Counted from the first letter of the stretch, positions 34,012-45,340 are shown. The stretch is 64,000 nucleotides of DNA from Monoplex corrugatus (GCA_030674185.1 JAPXFY010000023.1:22671298-22735297); one strand, 5' to 3'. Notes: a model not told the origin generated them from the sequence alone. Translations and numbers: made by a program.

Positions 34012-34440
34012 AGTCATTTCTTTTGTCACAGTGGATTTACCATGTGAAACGCGGCTACTCTCCCCTTTGGGAATGCATCGCCGCATTGCAGCGCCATCCA
34101 ATTTTTTACCAAGACTTCAGAAAGACAAGAAGCTGATTGGCTTTCAAGGGAAGGGACCCGGAAAAAAAAATTTTTCTCCAATGTTTTACACCAAGGCAAC
34201 CGGGTGAAATCGTGCACTTCACGATTTTCAACTGTCGTGGAACTTTAGCGTGCGCAGATCAGAAGGCACATGGGTCTGATTCGTTTTTCCTCCACTTCCG
34301 AAGAACTAGACGTTTAGGTCGATTTTCCTGTCAAACTGAGGAGAAAAGTCAAGGTCTTAATGAGGAAACGAACCCTGGAACCTTGAGTTTTAGTTATTGG
34401 CACGTGAGCGTCTGAACCATACTGCCACTTTTCTTCCCTG
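34012..34440 (-). mobile_element. tRNA-derived SINE, copy 2
   Basis: Homologous to 13056-13495 end to end. On the minus strand the head reads AAAGTGGCAGTATGGTTCAG (A box), and GGGTTCGTTTCC (34365-34376) is a clear B box. The 3' end is GTAAATCCACTGTGACAAAA at the left. It keeps the B box better than copy 1. Confidence 0.78.
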
Positions 34441-35420
34441 TTATCTGATAATGTATGGACATTAAACTAGAATGTTATGTAATTGATGTTATCTTGCATG
34501 ATCGAATTCTGTTATATTGTCTACGCACTGTCACATCGGATATTCTATGTGAAATGATGGCCGGCCGTATTCTGAAGGAGAGTGCGTTGCCACAGAACAC
34601 TGCCTTGTCCACTTGTTGTGGTCTGGTTCCAAAGGAATTCTGTTTTATAACCATGGCGTAACCCTTCCTTTTAAGATGATGATTTATATCATTGAAAGAC
34701 AACAGGCAACTTCACTATGACCTGGCAACTATTTACTGAAGCGGATGTAACGAATACTGAAGATGGTAATGCTGGATAAAGTGGCGGTAGTGATGATGGC
34801 AGTGATGGTAGTAGTGGTAGTATTTTTTTTTTTGTTTTTGTGTGTTCAGGTTGCGGAAGATAATAAATCATTGTTGCACACATTGTTGAACATAAACCTC
34901 GCTTTTTTCTCAGAGTCTGTAGATTTTCTCAGAATCCATAAATTGTTGTTATCTTGTAAGCAGCAGGTTTGACATATATGGAAGACATAAATCACGTGGA
35001 AAAAGAAGAGTGTTTTATCCTTTAATCATCGTAAGTGTTATATATATGATGATAGAAAACAAACTTGTACTGTTGACGAGATCAACCAATGTGTGTAGAA
35101 TATATCTGTTTTCTCTATAGTGCAGGCCGAAGTTTACCTGGTACACCGTACTTTCATTCGACAAAATCATACATTTAATGACATTCTCAACAACAGAACC
35201 GCATTTACCTGTTACTGTTTTGTTTAGATCTTGTCAAATCCTATCTATGCATTTTCTCAACAATCTCCAGGTCCACAAAGCCAGCCTCTGAACTTTTACA
35301 ACGTGGCACTTTGGAAAGTTAAATATAAAGAAAACATGAACACTTTGCTGCAGATAGTTAATATGATCTAACTTGTTGTGTGACATCCAAAACAAGTGTG
35401 ACTGCCCACGTTCAAGGAAA
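34441..35420. other. No gene identified
   Basis: Mixed AT-rich DNA with short unremarkable frames; a (GGT/GAT)n-like stretch lies near 34.78-34.83 kb. Confidence 0.45.
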
Positions 35421-35751
35421 CAGGAACCAGAAAAAAACCCACGAAAAAGGAACAAAAATGCGTATTCAATACAACAAGACAAGGCAGGCGCAAAGTTTCG
35501 GCTAACTGGCCTTTGTCAAGCGTAAGATCACAAACAAACAAACACCAGGTACAAAAATTAGGTTTATTTCTTTTCTCACACTGGAAGGAGCAGCGGGAAG
35601 TTTCAGTCTTTTTTCTCTAATTTTTGTACCTGTGTTTGTTTGTGATCTTATGCTTGAGAAAGGCCTCTGGCGGAAAGTTTGCGCCTGTCTTGTCTTGTTG
35701 TATCAAATACGCGTTCGTATTCCTTATTCGTGTTTTCTTTCTCGGTTCCTG
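35421..35751. mobile_element. Foldback MITE, complete copy
   Basis: 331 bp, almost entirely inverted repeat. The left arm starts CAGGAACCAGAAAAAAACCC and contains GGCCTTTGTCAAGCGTAAGA and TCACAAACAAACA. The right arm is its complement, ending CTCGGTTCCTG. A central loop of about 55 bp reads CTCACACTGGAAGGAGCAGC and GGGAAGTTTCAGTC. No coding capacity; mobilised in trans if at all. Confidence 0.85.
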
Positions 35752-35967
35752 TTGTGTGACGATTTTGCCAGTAGAAAGCAGAGACCACAGAACTACACAG
35801 TTCTAGGTCTGAGAGTGACAGCTGTCACAAACAGAATGGTGTCAGGTGTTGAAGGTGTTGTGAATGATCAATGTGGATCAACTGAGTAACGCGTGTAATC
35901 TTATAACACCTGATTTTGTGAAACCATGAGACAGAGAACTAAACTAAATATGATAAGGATAAAGCTA

Positions 35968-36150
35968 GAGGAACCAGAAAAAAACACGAAAAAAGAATAA
36001 GAACTCGTATCATTTAATACAACCAGACAAGACAGGCGCAAATTTCGGCCAACTGGCCTTTGGCAAGCGGAAGATCACAAACAAACACAACATACAAAAA
36101 TTAGGAGAAAAAACTGAAACGTCCCTGCTGCTTCGACCAGTGTGAGAAAA
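35968..36150. mobile_element. Foldback MITE, half copy
   Basis: Left arm and loop only: AGGAACCAGAAAAAAACACG, CAACTGGCCTTTGGCAAGCG, then the loop in the opposite sense (GAAACGTCCCTGCTGCTTCG, CCAGTGTGAGAAAAAG). The right arm is replaced by GAA/AAT microsatellite. Confidence 0.8.
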
Positions 36151-36164
36151 AGATAAGGATAACA

Positions 36165-36332
36165 CGAAAAAGAAGAAGAAGAAGAAGAAAAAGAAAGAAG
36201 AAGAAGAACAACAACAACAACACCAATGATAATAATAATAATAGTATAATAATGACATAATAATAATAATAATAATAATATCAATAGTGATAATTATAAT
36301 AACAATAATAATAACATAATATTAATGATAAT
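36165..36332. repeat. (GAA)n, (CAA)n and (AAT)n microsatellites
   Basis: Adjacent simple repeats at the truncated end of the MITE. Confidence 0.9.
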
Positions 36333-36337
36333 GATAG

Positions 36338-36486
36338 ACCATGTAGACCAAGGGAGAAAATATTGGACGGACTTGCAGAGTGGCTGAAGACAAAGAGGTG
36401 GAAGAGGTGCTCGAGGCAACAAGGGATAGAAACAGATGGAAGGCAATGATCGCCAACGCCATGTGGCAAGGCACTTGATGATGATA
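36338..36486 (+). mobile_element. RTE-type LINE 3'-end fragment
   Basis: PRPREKILDGLAEWLKT-type sequence, RWKAMIANAMWQGT and a (GAT)n tail. Only about 150 bp, flanked by (AAT)n on both sides. Confidence 0.8.
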
Positions 36487-36846
36487 AATAATAATGACAA
36501 CAATAATAATGGTGACCAAGATGATAAGATAATAAAATACAACTACTACTGATAAATAACAATAATATTTTATCAATTGTTTAACAATACTAATGATGAG
36601 AACGGCACATATAGTAAAACTGCATGAAATTTGAAAACAAGAAATACATGTGAGAAAAAATAACACAAAGTGAAAACCACTAGGTTCTACTAATCTCAAA
36701 GAATGAATAAGAGCCAAGTGATATAAATGAATACATGTACAAGGCTTCCCCAAACACATACACTGAAGATGAAGAACTAGGGTACACTAGGTCTGTTAGT
36801 CTTGTGACTTTTGCCATAATTTAACACCTGTTTCACCTGTACACGT
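36487..36846. other. No gene seen
   Basis: AT-rich spacer with ATAAT runs. Confidence 0.5.
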
Positions 36847-36847
36847 G

Positions 36848-36871
36848 TGTGTACAACTACACACACAACAC

Positions 36872-36911
<40 letters not shown>

Positions 36912-37026
36912 ACACGCACGCACGCACGCACGCACACATGCACGCACGCACACTCACACACGCGTAGACACATACACACACACGTACACACACACACACA
37001 CACACTCACACACACACACACACACA

Positions 37027-37072
<46 letters not shown>

Positions 37073-37155
37073 ACTCAATTCACTCACTCACTCTTAACAA
37101 TCATCCAAAACAAAACAAAACCGAAACAAACAAACAAACAAACAAACAAACAAAA
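36848..37155. repeat. (CA)n and (AAAC)n microsatellites
   Basis: CA/CACG tract to about 37070, then (ACTC)n and (AAAC)n at 37121-37155. Confidence 0.93.
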
Positions 37156-37279
37156 CCACACACATACAGTAACTAATTTCTTCTAAACAGTTGTCTCCTG
37201 GTTAAGCCTTTGACCAAAGTGTACAAATTCTTCAAACTGAAATGATGCTTGTCCATCTAGACTTACGTTAATTTTAGCC

Positions 37280-37490
37280 CAGTTTCAGTTTCTGTTTCTC
37301 AAGATGACGTCTCCACATGCACTACTCCATCGGTGCCATGTAATGTAGAGGAATCAAAAATGATCACGGCACAAGCCTTAAACCTGCGCATAAACCCATG
37401 AGCAGGTCAGGCCCTTAAGTCTAGTAACTTACGAAGGGTCGTGTCAGGACTGACCTTTGAGCCTGACCTACTTTAGCTGAATAACACATC
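37280..37490 (+). repeat. Dispersed (CAGTTT)n element
   Basis: CAGTTTCAGTTTCTGTTTCTCAAGATGACGTCTCC... with GGCACAAGCCTTAAACCTGC and CCCATGAGCAGGTCAGGCCC, shared with 39.92-40.08 kb. Confidence 0.7.
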
Positions 37491-37689
37491 ACATGGCCCA
37501 GGATATTGCATTATCATTGTCACAAATGTTCTAGCTTAATGAATGGAAAAAGTGGTAGATCTGCTCTCTATGTTCTTTTGGCCTCTAATCCTTCAGATCA
37601 CACCAAAACCAATACATATACGGTCGACTGTCGTGGTCGAGAAAGTCCAAACCTAGCACTTTATAAATGTGTGTACCCTCATGTGGGAT

Positions 37690-38205
37690 CTCAGGCCAAA
37701 GTCTGACGCACACGGGCGCCGCATACTGAACACTCAATGGAACGTTTTGCAGAGCTGGTTCTGGCCTTTATTGCTGCACGCTTTTCCACTTGCTGCTTTG
37801 TCTTTCATTGTCATAAGCTTCTGTTCCCTTGCAAATAGCTTGTCTCCATTCAGACCTGTTTGTGGCCATGATTTCCCATTGTTCTTCATCAATGTCATAT
37901 TTCTGGAAGGATTTTTTTCAGGATTTCTTTGTTGCGAAGCTTTGGCCATCCTCTTGGTCGATGGCCCTCTGTCAGTTCACCGTAGAAGAGCTGCTTTGGT
38001 AGCCTGTTATCCTGAATGCTCACGAGATGTCCAGACCATCTTAGCTGAGACTGTGTTAGCAGTGCATCTATGGTTGGCATCTGGGCTTGCAAAAGTACAT
38101 TCACGTTTGAGACTCTGTCATACCATTTGATGTTTAAGATACATCGCACACCCAAAACAATAACACACATTGATATGAGGTGCTGAAGATCGGATTTATT
38201 CACCA
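37690..38205 (-). mobile_element. LINE C-terminal fragment
   Basis: Antisense frame 38206-37895 reads RCILNIKWYDRVSNVNVL, LRWSGHLVSIQDNRLPKQLF and YGELTEGHRPRGWPKLR. This is the tail after the RT thumb in the same broad LINE group as 24775-26400 (RCLWRILSIRWQDKL...GVLYREL). Bases 37690-37890 continue the tail in other frames. RT domain absent. Confidence 0.8.
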
Positions 38206-38405
38206 CAAAACAACACCAAATTCAGCCATACAGGCATTAAAGAATTCTCAAAACACACCCAGTGCCTCAGTAACATTCATTATGAAGCAAGGATTAGCTC
38301 ACTGATCCTTTCTTTAAGGTTTTTCCTCACTGATCTATCCCTGAGCCCTACACTGTCCACAATATAAAAAGGCAACAATATATTGTGGAATCTCACAGAA
38401 TACAT
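38206..38405. other. No gene seen
   Basis: Short AT-rich spacer before the 32-bp array. Confidence 0.5.
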
Positions 38406-38407
38406 CC

Positions 38408-39692
38408 AAAAGAAATGTAATACACTAAACATAAAACACAAAAATTGTGTACCAGACTAAACTTAAAACAAACAATGCGTAGTAAACTTAAAACATAAAC
38501 AATGTGTACTAGACTAAACTTAAAACGTAAACATTGTGTACTAGACTAATTTAAAACGTAAACAATGAGTAGTAAACTTAAAACATAAACAGTGTGTACT
38601 AGACAAAACTTAAAACATAAACAATGTGTATTAGACAAAACTTAAAACTTAATCATTGTGTACTAGACTGAACTTGAAACGTAAACAATGTGTAGTAAAC
38701 TTAAAACATAAACAGTGTGCACTAGACTAAACTTAAACGTAAACAGTGTGTACTAGACTAAACTTAAAACATAAACTTGTGTACTAGACTAAACTTAAAA
38801 CATAAACAGTGTTACTAGACTTAACTTAAAACACAAACAGTGTGCACTAGACTAAACTTAAAACATAAACAGTGTGTACTAGACTTAACTTAAAACACAA
38901 ACATGTGCACTAGACTAAACTTAAAAAATAAACAGTGTGCACTAGACTTAACTTAAAACACAAACAGTGTGTACTAGACTAAACTTAAAACATAAACAGT
39001 GTGTATTACACTAAACTGAAAACGTAAACAGTGTGTACTACATTAAACTTAAAACGTAAACAATGTGTACTAGACTAAACTGAAAACGTAAACAGTGTAT
39101 ACTACATTAAACTTAAAACGTAAACAGTGTTTACTAGCTAAACTTAAAACATAAACAGTGTGTACTAAACTGAAAACGTAAACAGTGTGTACTAGACTAA
39201 ACTTAAAACATAAACAGTGTGTACTAGACTAAACTTAAACATAAACAGTGTGTACTAGACTAAACTTAAAACATAAACAGTGTGTACTAAACTTAAAACG
39301 TAAACAGTGTGTACTAGACTAAACTTAAAAAAGTAAACAGTGTGTACTAGACTAAACTTAAACATAAACAGTGTGTACTAACTAAATTAAAACATAAACA
39401 ATGTGTACTAAACTAAACTTAAAACATAAACAGTGTGTACTAGACTAAACTTAAACATAAACAGTGTGTACTAGACTAAATTAAAACATAAACAGTGTGT
39501 ACTAAACTAAACTTAAAACATAAACAGTGTGTACTAGACTAAACTTAAACATAAACAGTGTGTACTAGACTAAACTAAAACACAAACAGTGTGTACTAGA
39601 CTAAACTAAAACACAAACAGTGTGTACTAGACTAAACTAAAACATAAACAGTGTGTACTAGACTAAACTTAAAACGTAAACATAGTGTATCA
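38408..39692. repeat. 32-bp minisatellite array, about 40 units
   Basis: Unit: ACTAAACTTAAAACATAAAC + AGTGTGTACTAG. Recurrent variants: ACGTAAAC for ACATAAAC, ACACAAAC, and units lacking the TAGACTA segment (GTGTGTACTAAACTTAAAAC). Confidence 0.95.
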
Positions 39693-39914
39693 TTTTACCC
39701 TATAATTATACAGAAGAACACACAATATTCTAAACTAACTAATCACATGTGAACAACGTCAATTTTTTAACAATTCTTTCTGGAATCTTACAGAATAATG
39801 TAGCGTAGAACAGAATGAACTGAAAAAAAATACTATCATTATCATTTCATTCTAGAATCTTACAGAAGAACACAGCTTCTAGTGAGCTAAATTTAACACA
39901 TCAACTTTTTTTCA

Positions 39915-40085
39915 TTTCATTTTCATTTTCTCCACGCTCGGAATGAATTCCATGTGCACTAACGTCACGGTTGCCACATAATGGAGAAGATTCAGAATGA
40001 TACGGCACAAGCCTTCAGCCTGCACATAAGCCCATGAGGTGGCCAAGTCCTGAGATCTACCTAGATAGTTCCATAAGCCGGAGGT
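39915..40085 (+). repeat. Dispersed element related to the (CAGTTT)n family
   Basis: CTCCACGCTCGGAATGAATT, CATAATGGAGAAGATTCAGA, GGCACAAGCCTTCAGCCTGC and CCCATGAGGTGGCC match the 37.3-kb copy. Confidence 0.65.
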
Positions 40086-40154
40086 TGTAGGGGAATGAGA
40101 TGCAGAGACCTTAACTTTTCCCGACGCCCATCCATCTCCCTTGCTTCAAATTCA

Positions 40155-40885
40155 TATTCATCATCATCATCATCATCAATTGCCCTGCCACACGGCGTTG
40201 GCGATCATAAACTTCCATCTGTCTCTATCTTTTGTTGCTCAAGCATCTCTTCCACCCTCCTTGTCTTCAGCCACTCTGCAAGTCCGTCTAGTATTTTCTC
40301 CCTGGGTCTACCTGGTGCTCTCTTTCTCTCCAGCTTTCCTGTTGTGACCAGGTGCTCCAATCCCTTTCCCTCATAAAATGGCCCATAAAATGTTGCCTGT
40401 CTTTTCCTAATCTTCCTTATGAATGATCTATTTGTTTCTGCCTCCATCAAGACTGTCTCGTTTGTTTTCTTTGCTGTCCATGGAACTCTCAACATTTTAC
40501 TTAGAAACCACTTCTCGGCTGCCTCAATTTTGTTCTGGCTTTGCTTGTTGACTGTCCACACCTCACAACCGTATAACATTATCGGTTCTATGTAACATTC
40601 AAGAAGCCTCTTCCTGATGTTAATTAATAGGCTCTTGTTGTAAGAACGCTTTTCATCTTCTTGAATGCTGTTTTGGCTTGGCCGATTCTGCTGGCTATTT
40701 CTGATGTAAATCTGCCGTCTGGTGAAGTGATCATTCCCAGATATTTAAACTTATCAACCTGTCTCAAGGTTGTGCCGTTTGCTGTTATTTTGCATGACGG
40801 GGGATTTCACGTTTTTTTAAATGATTACCATGACTTCAGACTTCTTGCTGTTTAGCTCCAACCCCTTACCTTTGCTTGCTATTCT
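40155..40885 (-). mobile_element. RTE-type LINE, 3' third
   Basis: Antisense. (ATC)n tail at 40160-40177, then the RRVEEMLE, KLERKRAPGRPREKIL, KTNETVLMEAE and LYGCEVWTVNKQ region open at 40579-40205. Thumb sequence FKYLGMITSPDG-like text at 40740 and the EVMVI region follow to about 40885, where it meets a 48-bp tandem repeat. The C-terminal frame is open over 124 codons, so this copy is fairly young. Confidence 0.88.
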
Positions 40886-41065
40886 AAACAGTAGTACGTT
40901 AATTTAACGATGCTATATCTTGGCTGCTCACTTAACAACATGACATTAATTTAACGATGCTATATCTTGGCTGCTCACTTAAACAGTAGGACGTTAATTT
41001 AACGATGCTATATCTTGGCTGCTCACTAAATAGTAGGACGTTAATTTAACGATGCTATATCTTGG
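40886..41065. repeat. 48-bp tandem repeat ending at the assembly gap
   Basis: Four units of ACGTTAATTTAACGATGCTA + TATCTTGGCTGCTCACTTAA + ACAGTAGG. The fourth is cut by the N run, so the array is probably longer than shown. Confidence 0.9.
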
Positions 41066-41165
41066 NNNNNNNNNNNNNNNNNNNNNNNNNNNNNNNNNNN
41101 NNNNNNNNNNNNNNNNNNNNNNNNNNNNNNNNNNNNNNNNNNNNNNNNNNNNNNNNNNNNNNNNN
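41066..41165. other. Assembly gap, exactly 100 N
   Basis: A run of 100 unknown bases, the conventional placeholder for a gap of unknown size. Confidence 1.
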
Positions 41166-41940
41166 TGTATCAATTAAGGTAACAATTCATGTAACATCAA
41201 ACAAATTAACGAACAAAAGAAAAACAATCAGAACATTATATCAGTCAGGCTTCATTGGATTTCTCGGGGCTGTGTGGGAGTTACAGGTATAAAACAGTTG
41301 GGCTGAATCAAAGGAAACGACCTACAGAACTGTGCAGTAAACGTCTAGCAATGTGTAAATACAGAGTGAAATCAGTATGTTTCTGTTTTAAGTTTGTAAA
41401 TGACGCAGGGAAATAAGGTCGCATTCGCAGACAACACAAAAGGTGATCAACTGTTATAAAATCACCACAGATACATTTGATGGTTTTACTAAATATAGTT
41501 CGAAGTGAATTGAGAGTTAATCTGTAAGCTAAAGTTTATCTCCTTGATTTTGTTATTGTGCGCCACTCGGTTACGAAATCTCGGTAATGTTTATCAGTTA
41601 CTGTGATTTGCTGGTCAAGTTTGTATCAGACCTACGTGTGTCCTACTGACAATGGCCAAAGACAGAGGAGTTGTCTGTTGAATTTATGAAGAGCAAACCA
41701 AATGGTTACAATTTAGTAGTGGATAAGTACAGATGACATCTGAATGCCTTGCCTTTTGAGACTTGTTATTGGAAATGTGTTATTGGCGTCGCCAGGCAGA
41801 CATTAACAACTTATCAACGAGTAAAACTGTTCAAAGGGATATTTCTTTTGAGCACAATTGGGTGTTGTTGTCATTCAAGACATCTGCTTTTGTTTTTATG
41901 GCAGAGACACAGAAATTTTACGATGTATTTCAGATATGCC
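41166..41940. other. No gene identified
   Basis: Unique-looking AT-rich DNA right of the gap. No motif recognised. Confidence 0.45.
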
Positions 41941-41941
41941 T

Positions 41942-42026
41942 TCACATACACACGCACACGCACACACACATACACACACAGAGATACAAACATATATCTA
42001 TATGTATGTATGTATGTGTATATGTA

Positions 42027-42060
<34 letters not shown>

Positions 42061-42070
42061 TATAGAGAGA

Positions 42071-42106
<36 letters not shown>

Positions 42107-42115
42107 TAGATAGAT

Positions 42116-42150
<35 letters not shown>

Positions 42151-42215
42151 AAGATAGATAGATAGATAGATAGAAAGATAGATAGATAGATAGATATATA
42201 GATAGATAGATAGAC

Positions 42216-42298
<83 letters not shown>

Positions 42299-42300
42299 GA
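41942..42300. repeat. (CA)n then (GATA)n/(GACA)n microsatellite
   Basis: About 290 bp of GATA with GACA and GAAA interruptions. The Ser/Leu/Ile/Tyr frames antisense are shadows. Confidence 0.95.
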
Positions 42301-42539
42301 CACTCACAAAAACTAATGAACATGCTTTTTCATCTATCCAACAATGTTCCATTAATTGTTTACTGTCTGCATGGAGATTTCAGGAAGGTCTTCTCTACCA
42401 CGTTTCCCTTTTATCCAGATCCAGACAAGTTCACTGCAAAGCTCAGACATTTGTTCTGTCTTATCAAAGCAATACCAATCTTTCCTTGCTTGAGCTTTTC
42501 ACCAGCCAAAATTCAGAGGATTTTGAATAGGCAGTTCTA

Positions 42540-42905
42540 ACCGCTGCAAGAGAATGATTTCCAAACTCCAGGTTGGTAAAATGCCTGTTCCCTTATGGAC
42601 AAGCCATATGGACAATGGTTCAAGGTTTAGGTGGTGACTATGCCGATACAGAAAATGATGCATTCAATCAATACATTCGATGGTATGCAGCTCTGGTATT
42701 TGTCCCTTTGGACAGACTTGATAAAGTGTAGCTTCAACTGCAAGCAGCTGCAGAGCCAGACAACTTGATCATCAAATTCACAGTCTACTGTATTGAATCA
42801 TGGTTTGACGACATCAGCAGCAGGTTTCTGTGGATGCGGTGCAATTTTCATGACAGCATGTGTACTGCCAACATGAGGACCAAGAAGTCTATGGAGTCCT
42901 GATAA
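42540..42905 (+). pseudogene. Decayed MULE-like transposase (weak)
   Basis: Across frames one can read VQGLGGDYADTENDAFNQYI then RWYAALVFVPLDRLDKV, followed after a stop by an acidic/hydrophobic stretch with Tyr-x3-Trp-Phe and a W-R-C-N-F-H block. In MULE-type transposase domains the usual order is a G-L-x3-Y segment, then an IR-x-L-x-ALAFVP motif, then a W-I helix and a WNVF-R-TNN block. The ALVFVPLD match is the strongest point. Stops and frame changes make it non-functional. It could instead be chance similarity. Confidence 0.42.
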
Positions 42906-43540
42906 CAAAGTCTGAAATTACTAGTCTGTGAGTAATGCCCTAGCATCTTCAAGACTGTCCACAAATTGCAGCATAGAATGCTGACATTGAGATTGAATTG
43001 TGAGAATGGTGAATTGCGCAGGTTGTTACTCGGTCAGTAAACACAAAGAGCACTCTGAGGACAGCTGTCCGCCAACAAAATCTGTGATTGGAGATTCTCC
43101 ATGAGAAATTTAACAGTGGATTTGATCAACTCCTGTGCAGACGACATTTATTTGTGAAGAATTTTTCAGGTTTTACTGATTATGGAAATAAATTTCTGGG
43201 TGAAACAAACTCATATACTGAGGTCTTAACAGTCCGGGCAAAACAGCATTAGCCAAAACGATCTTAGGCGAAACATAATTAGGTGAAATGAAATGAGCAA
43301 ACCATGGTGCATCGCCACACACACACACACACAGATACAGAGACGCACTCACGCACTTTCGCAGATAAATACCTGCATAGGAGGATAGGCACAGGCTTGC
43401 AAACAAATTATTGAAATCACATAAATAACATTACCTCACAAAACTATATTATTGAAAAAAACATTACCTCACACAATCAATCGTACAATGCATAGACAGT
43501 AGGGCGAAGAGGAGAAACACGCGTGACAGTACAAATAGTA
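42906..43540. other. No gene; short (CA)n at 43316-43333
   Basis: Mixed sequence. No family recognised. Confidence 0.45.
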
Positions 43541-43848
43541 GTTGCCAGAAACACAGGAAATAGAATGACAACGCGTATTCATTTGTCAAAAGAAGACAGG
43601 CGCAACATTTTGGCCAATGATCTTTGTCAAGCGTACACAAAAGATAACAAAGAACAAATAGACGTGACTTATGGGAACAACAAGAATAAAACTTCCTGGG
43701 GTTTCACTAAGCAAATAATTCTAACTGCTGCAAGAAGCGTCAAGGAGATCTCTTGTTGTTTCTACGTTTTATGAATGTGTTGTTTGCTGTCTTTTGTGTT
43801 ACACTTGACAAAGACCAGTTGGACAAAACTTTGTGCCTGTCTTCTGTA
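43541..43848. mobile_element. Foldback MITE, diverged copy
   Basis: Left arm: CAGAAACACAGGAAATAGAA, ACGCGTATTCATTTGTCAAA, AGACAGGCGCAAC, GATCTTTGTCAAGCGTACAC. Right arm mirrors it: TTACACTTGACAAAGACCAG, AAACTTTGTGCCTGTCTTCT. The core between the arms (43660-43745) is unrelated to the loop of the 35.4-kb copy. Confidence 0.72.
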
Positions 43849-44124
43849 GCCATTAATAACGATAATAAGTACAGTCTTTTTGTTGCGTCAAGTGTTGACA
43901 ATTCAAATCAAAGCACACTCACACACCAAACATACGCATGCAATCAACGCAGACTATATTACATTATACAAAACGGACCTACACAAACTGAGGGAAAGAA
44001 GTAATTGTAGAATTCATTGTCGGGGGAAAAGAGGTGGGTTTTATTAAATTGGATTTAAAAAGCAGAAAGGGTAGGTGTTAGGTGAAGGGAAAGTGGAAGT
44101 CTATTCCAGGCAGACAATTAGGCT
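43849..44124. other. No gene seen
   Basis: Short AT-rich spacer between two foldback copies. Confidence 0.5.
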
Positions 44125-44378
44125 AACAAGAAAAAAAAACAAGTAAAAAGAATCAGAACGCGTATTTGATACAACCAGACAAGACAAGCTTTGAGAAAAC
44201 TGGCCTTTGTCAAGCGTAGACATAAGATCACAAACGAACAAACAGCAAATACTAAAATTAGGAGAAAAATACTGAAACTAATTTTAGTCCTTTTCTCACG
44301 CTGGATGAAGCAGCAGCAAATCGGCAGGGAAGTTTCAGTCGTTTTCTGATTCTTGTTTGGTGTTTTTCTGGTTCCTGT
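44125..44378. mobile_element. Foldback MITE copy with shortened right arm
   Basis: Left arm with AACGCGTATTTGATACAACC, AACTGGCCTTTGTCAAGCGT and ATCACAAACGAACAAACAGC. A loop with CTCACGCTGGATGAAGCAGC and GGGAAGTTTCAGTCG follows, then a short right end TTTTTCTGGTTCCTG. The middle of the right arm is deleted. Confidence 0.78.
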
Positions 44379-44579
44379 TTGCTTGGACACGGGCAGTCAC
44401 ACTTGTTTAGAATAACAGTTGATCATTTAAATCTAGGAATCTGAAGGAAAGGAGTATCTGAAGCTGAGGGCAAGGTGCGAGTTGATGTAGAAATACAGAT
44501 TTTGTCACAAAGATATGATGGAGTGGACAGTCAAGGACATGTTCTCATTTATTGTCCAGAGTTTCTGATTCTGTTTACT

Positions 44580-45010
44580 TCAATAATGGCGGCCACTTTG
44601 GTTTAGTAATAGTATTGTTTGAAGAGATCAGCTTTCAGAGCTCTCTTGAAAGGGGAAAAATGTTGCACGGCTCGTATTTGAGGAAGCACCTTCCATTGTT
44701 GTGGTTCACAAAAAGAGAATGAACATTGGACTAAAATCTCAATCTTTAATTGAGGAACCTAGAGCGTGTGTTTATCTGATGATGACAGGAGCGTCTAGAA
44801 GGAGTTTAAATGATGAGGAGATCAGATATACAGGCAGGAGTGGTTTTGGAGATAAAGTTGTAACAGACAGTTGGGAGCTTGAGGTGTACTTCGCTTGGAC
44901 TGGGAGACAGTGAAGTTTATAAAGAAGGGGCTGAAAATGATTATGGTTGCAAGTGTTCAAAACCAGTCATATCTGAATTTTGAGCCTTTTATAATTTGTT
45001 AAGAATGTAC
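44580..45010 (-). mobile_element. Old L2/CR1-group LINE C-terminal remnant
   Basis: Antisense frame near 44955-44775 reads FQPLLYKLHCLPVQAKYTS and then a P-V-Y-L-I segment, corresponding to the LHWLPV...YL region of L2/CR1-group elements. Heavily decayed. Confidence 0.45.
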
Positions 45011-45104
45011 TGCAAGCAGCCAGAAAGGAGGGAATTCCTGTTATTCTTGTCCCTTAACTTGGTGATGATTCATGGGACGCCACACCAAAACATTGTTCCC
45101 CTGT

Positions 45105-45240
45105 CAAGCCCTGTCGATTGTGTGCCAAAGCCTGGGTCTCTGCATATGGGTCCATTCTTCCATGTGATCAGTCCATCGATTTTTATGTCTTCCCTTCAGT
45201 CTCTCTTCCCCAATAATTTCCTGGATGATTAATTTAGCAT
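45105..45240 (-). mobile_element. LINE C-terminal tail fragment
   Basis: Antisense reads LIIQEIIGEERLKGRHKNRW and TDHMEEWTHM: the basic RW-x-D-x-I-x-EWT tail found after invertebrate LINE RT domains. Confidence 0.5.
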
Positions 45241-45242
45241 GT

Positions 45243-45246
45243 TGCA

Positions 45247-45279
<33 letters not shown>

Positions 45280-45340
45280 CACACACACACACACACACAC
45301 CACACACACACACCACACACACACACCACACACACATCAT
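45243..45340. repeat. (CA)n microsatellite
   Basis: CACACA with AACAC and CCACAC interruptions. Confidence 0.93.

Noticed and set aside
36848..37097. His/Thr-rich or Cys/Val-rich small proteins over CA/TG tracts (also 23.1, 53.5, 55.0, 62.6 and 63.8 kb)
   Set aside because: Pure dinucleotide translation on both strands.
43523..43774. 83-codon plus-strand frame
   Set aside because: Coincides with a foldback MITE arm; no motif.
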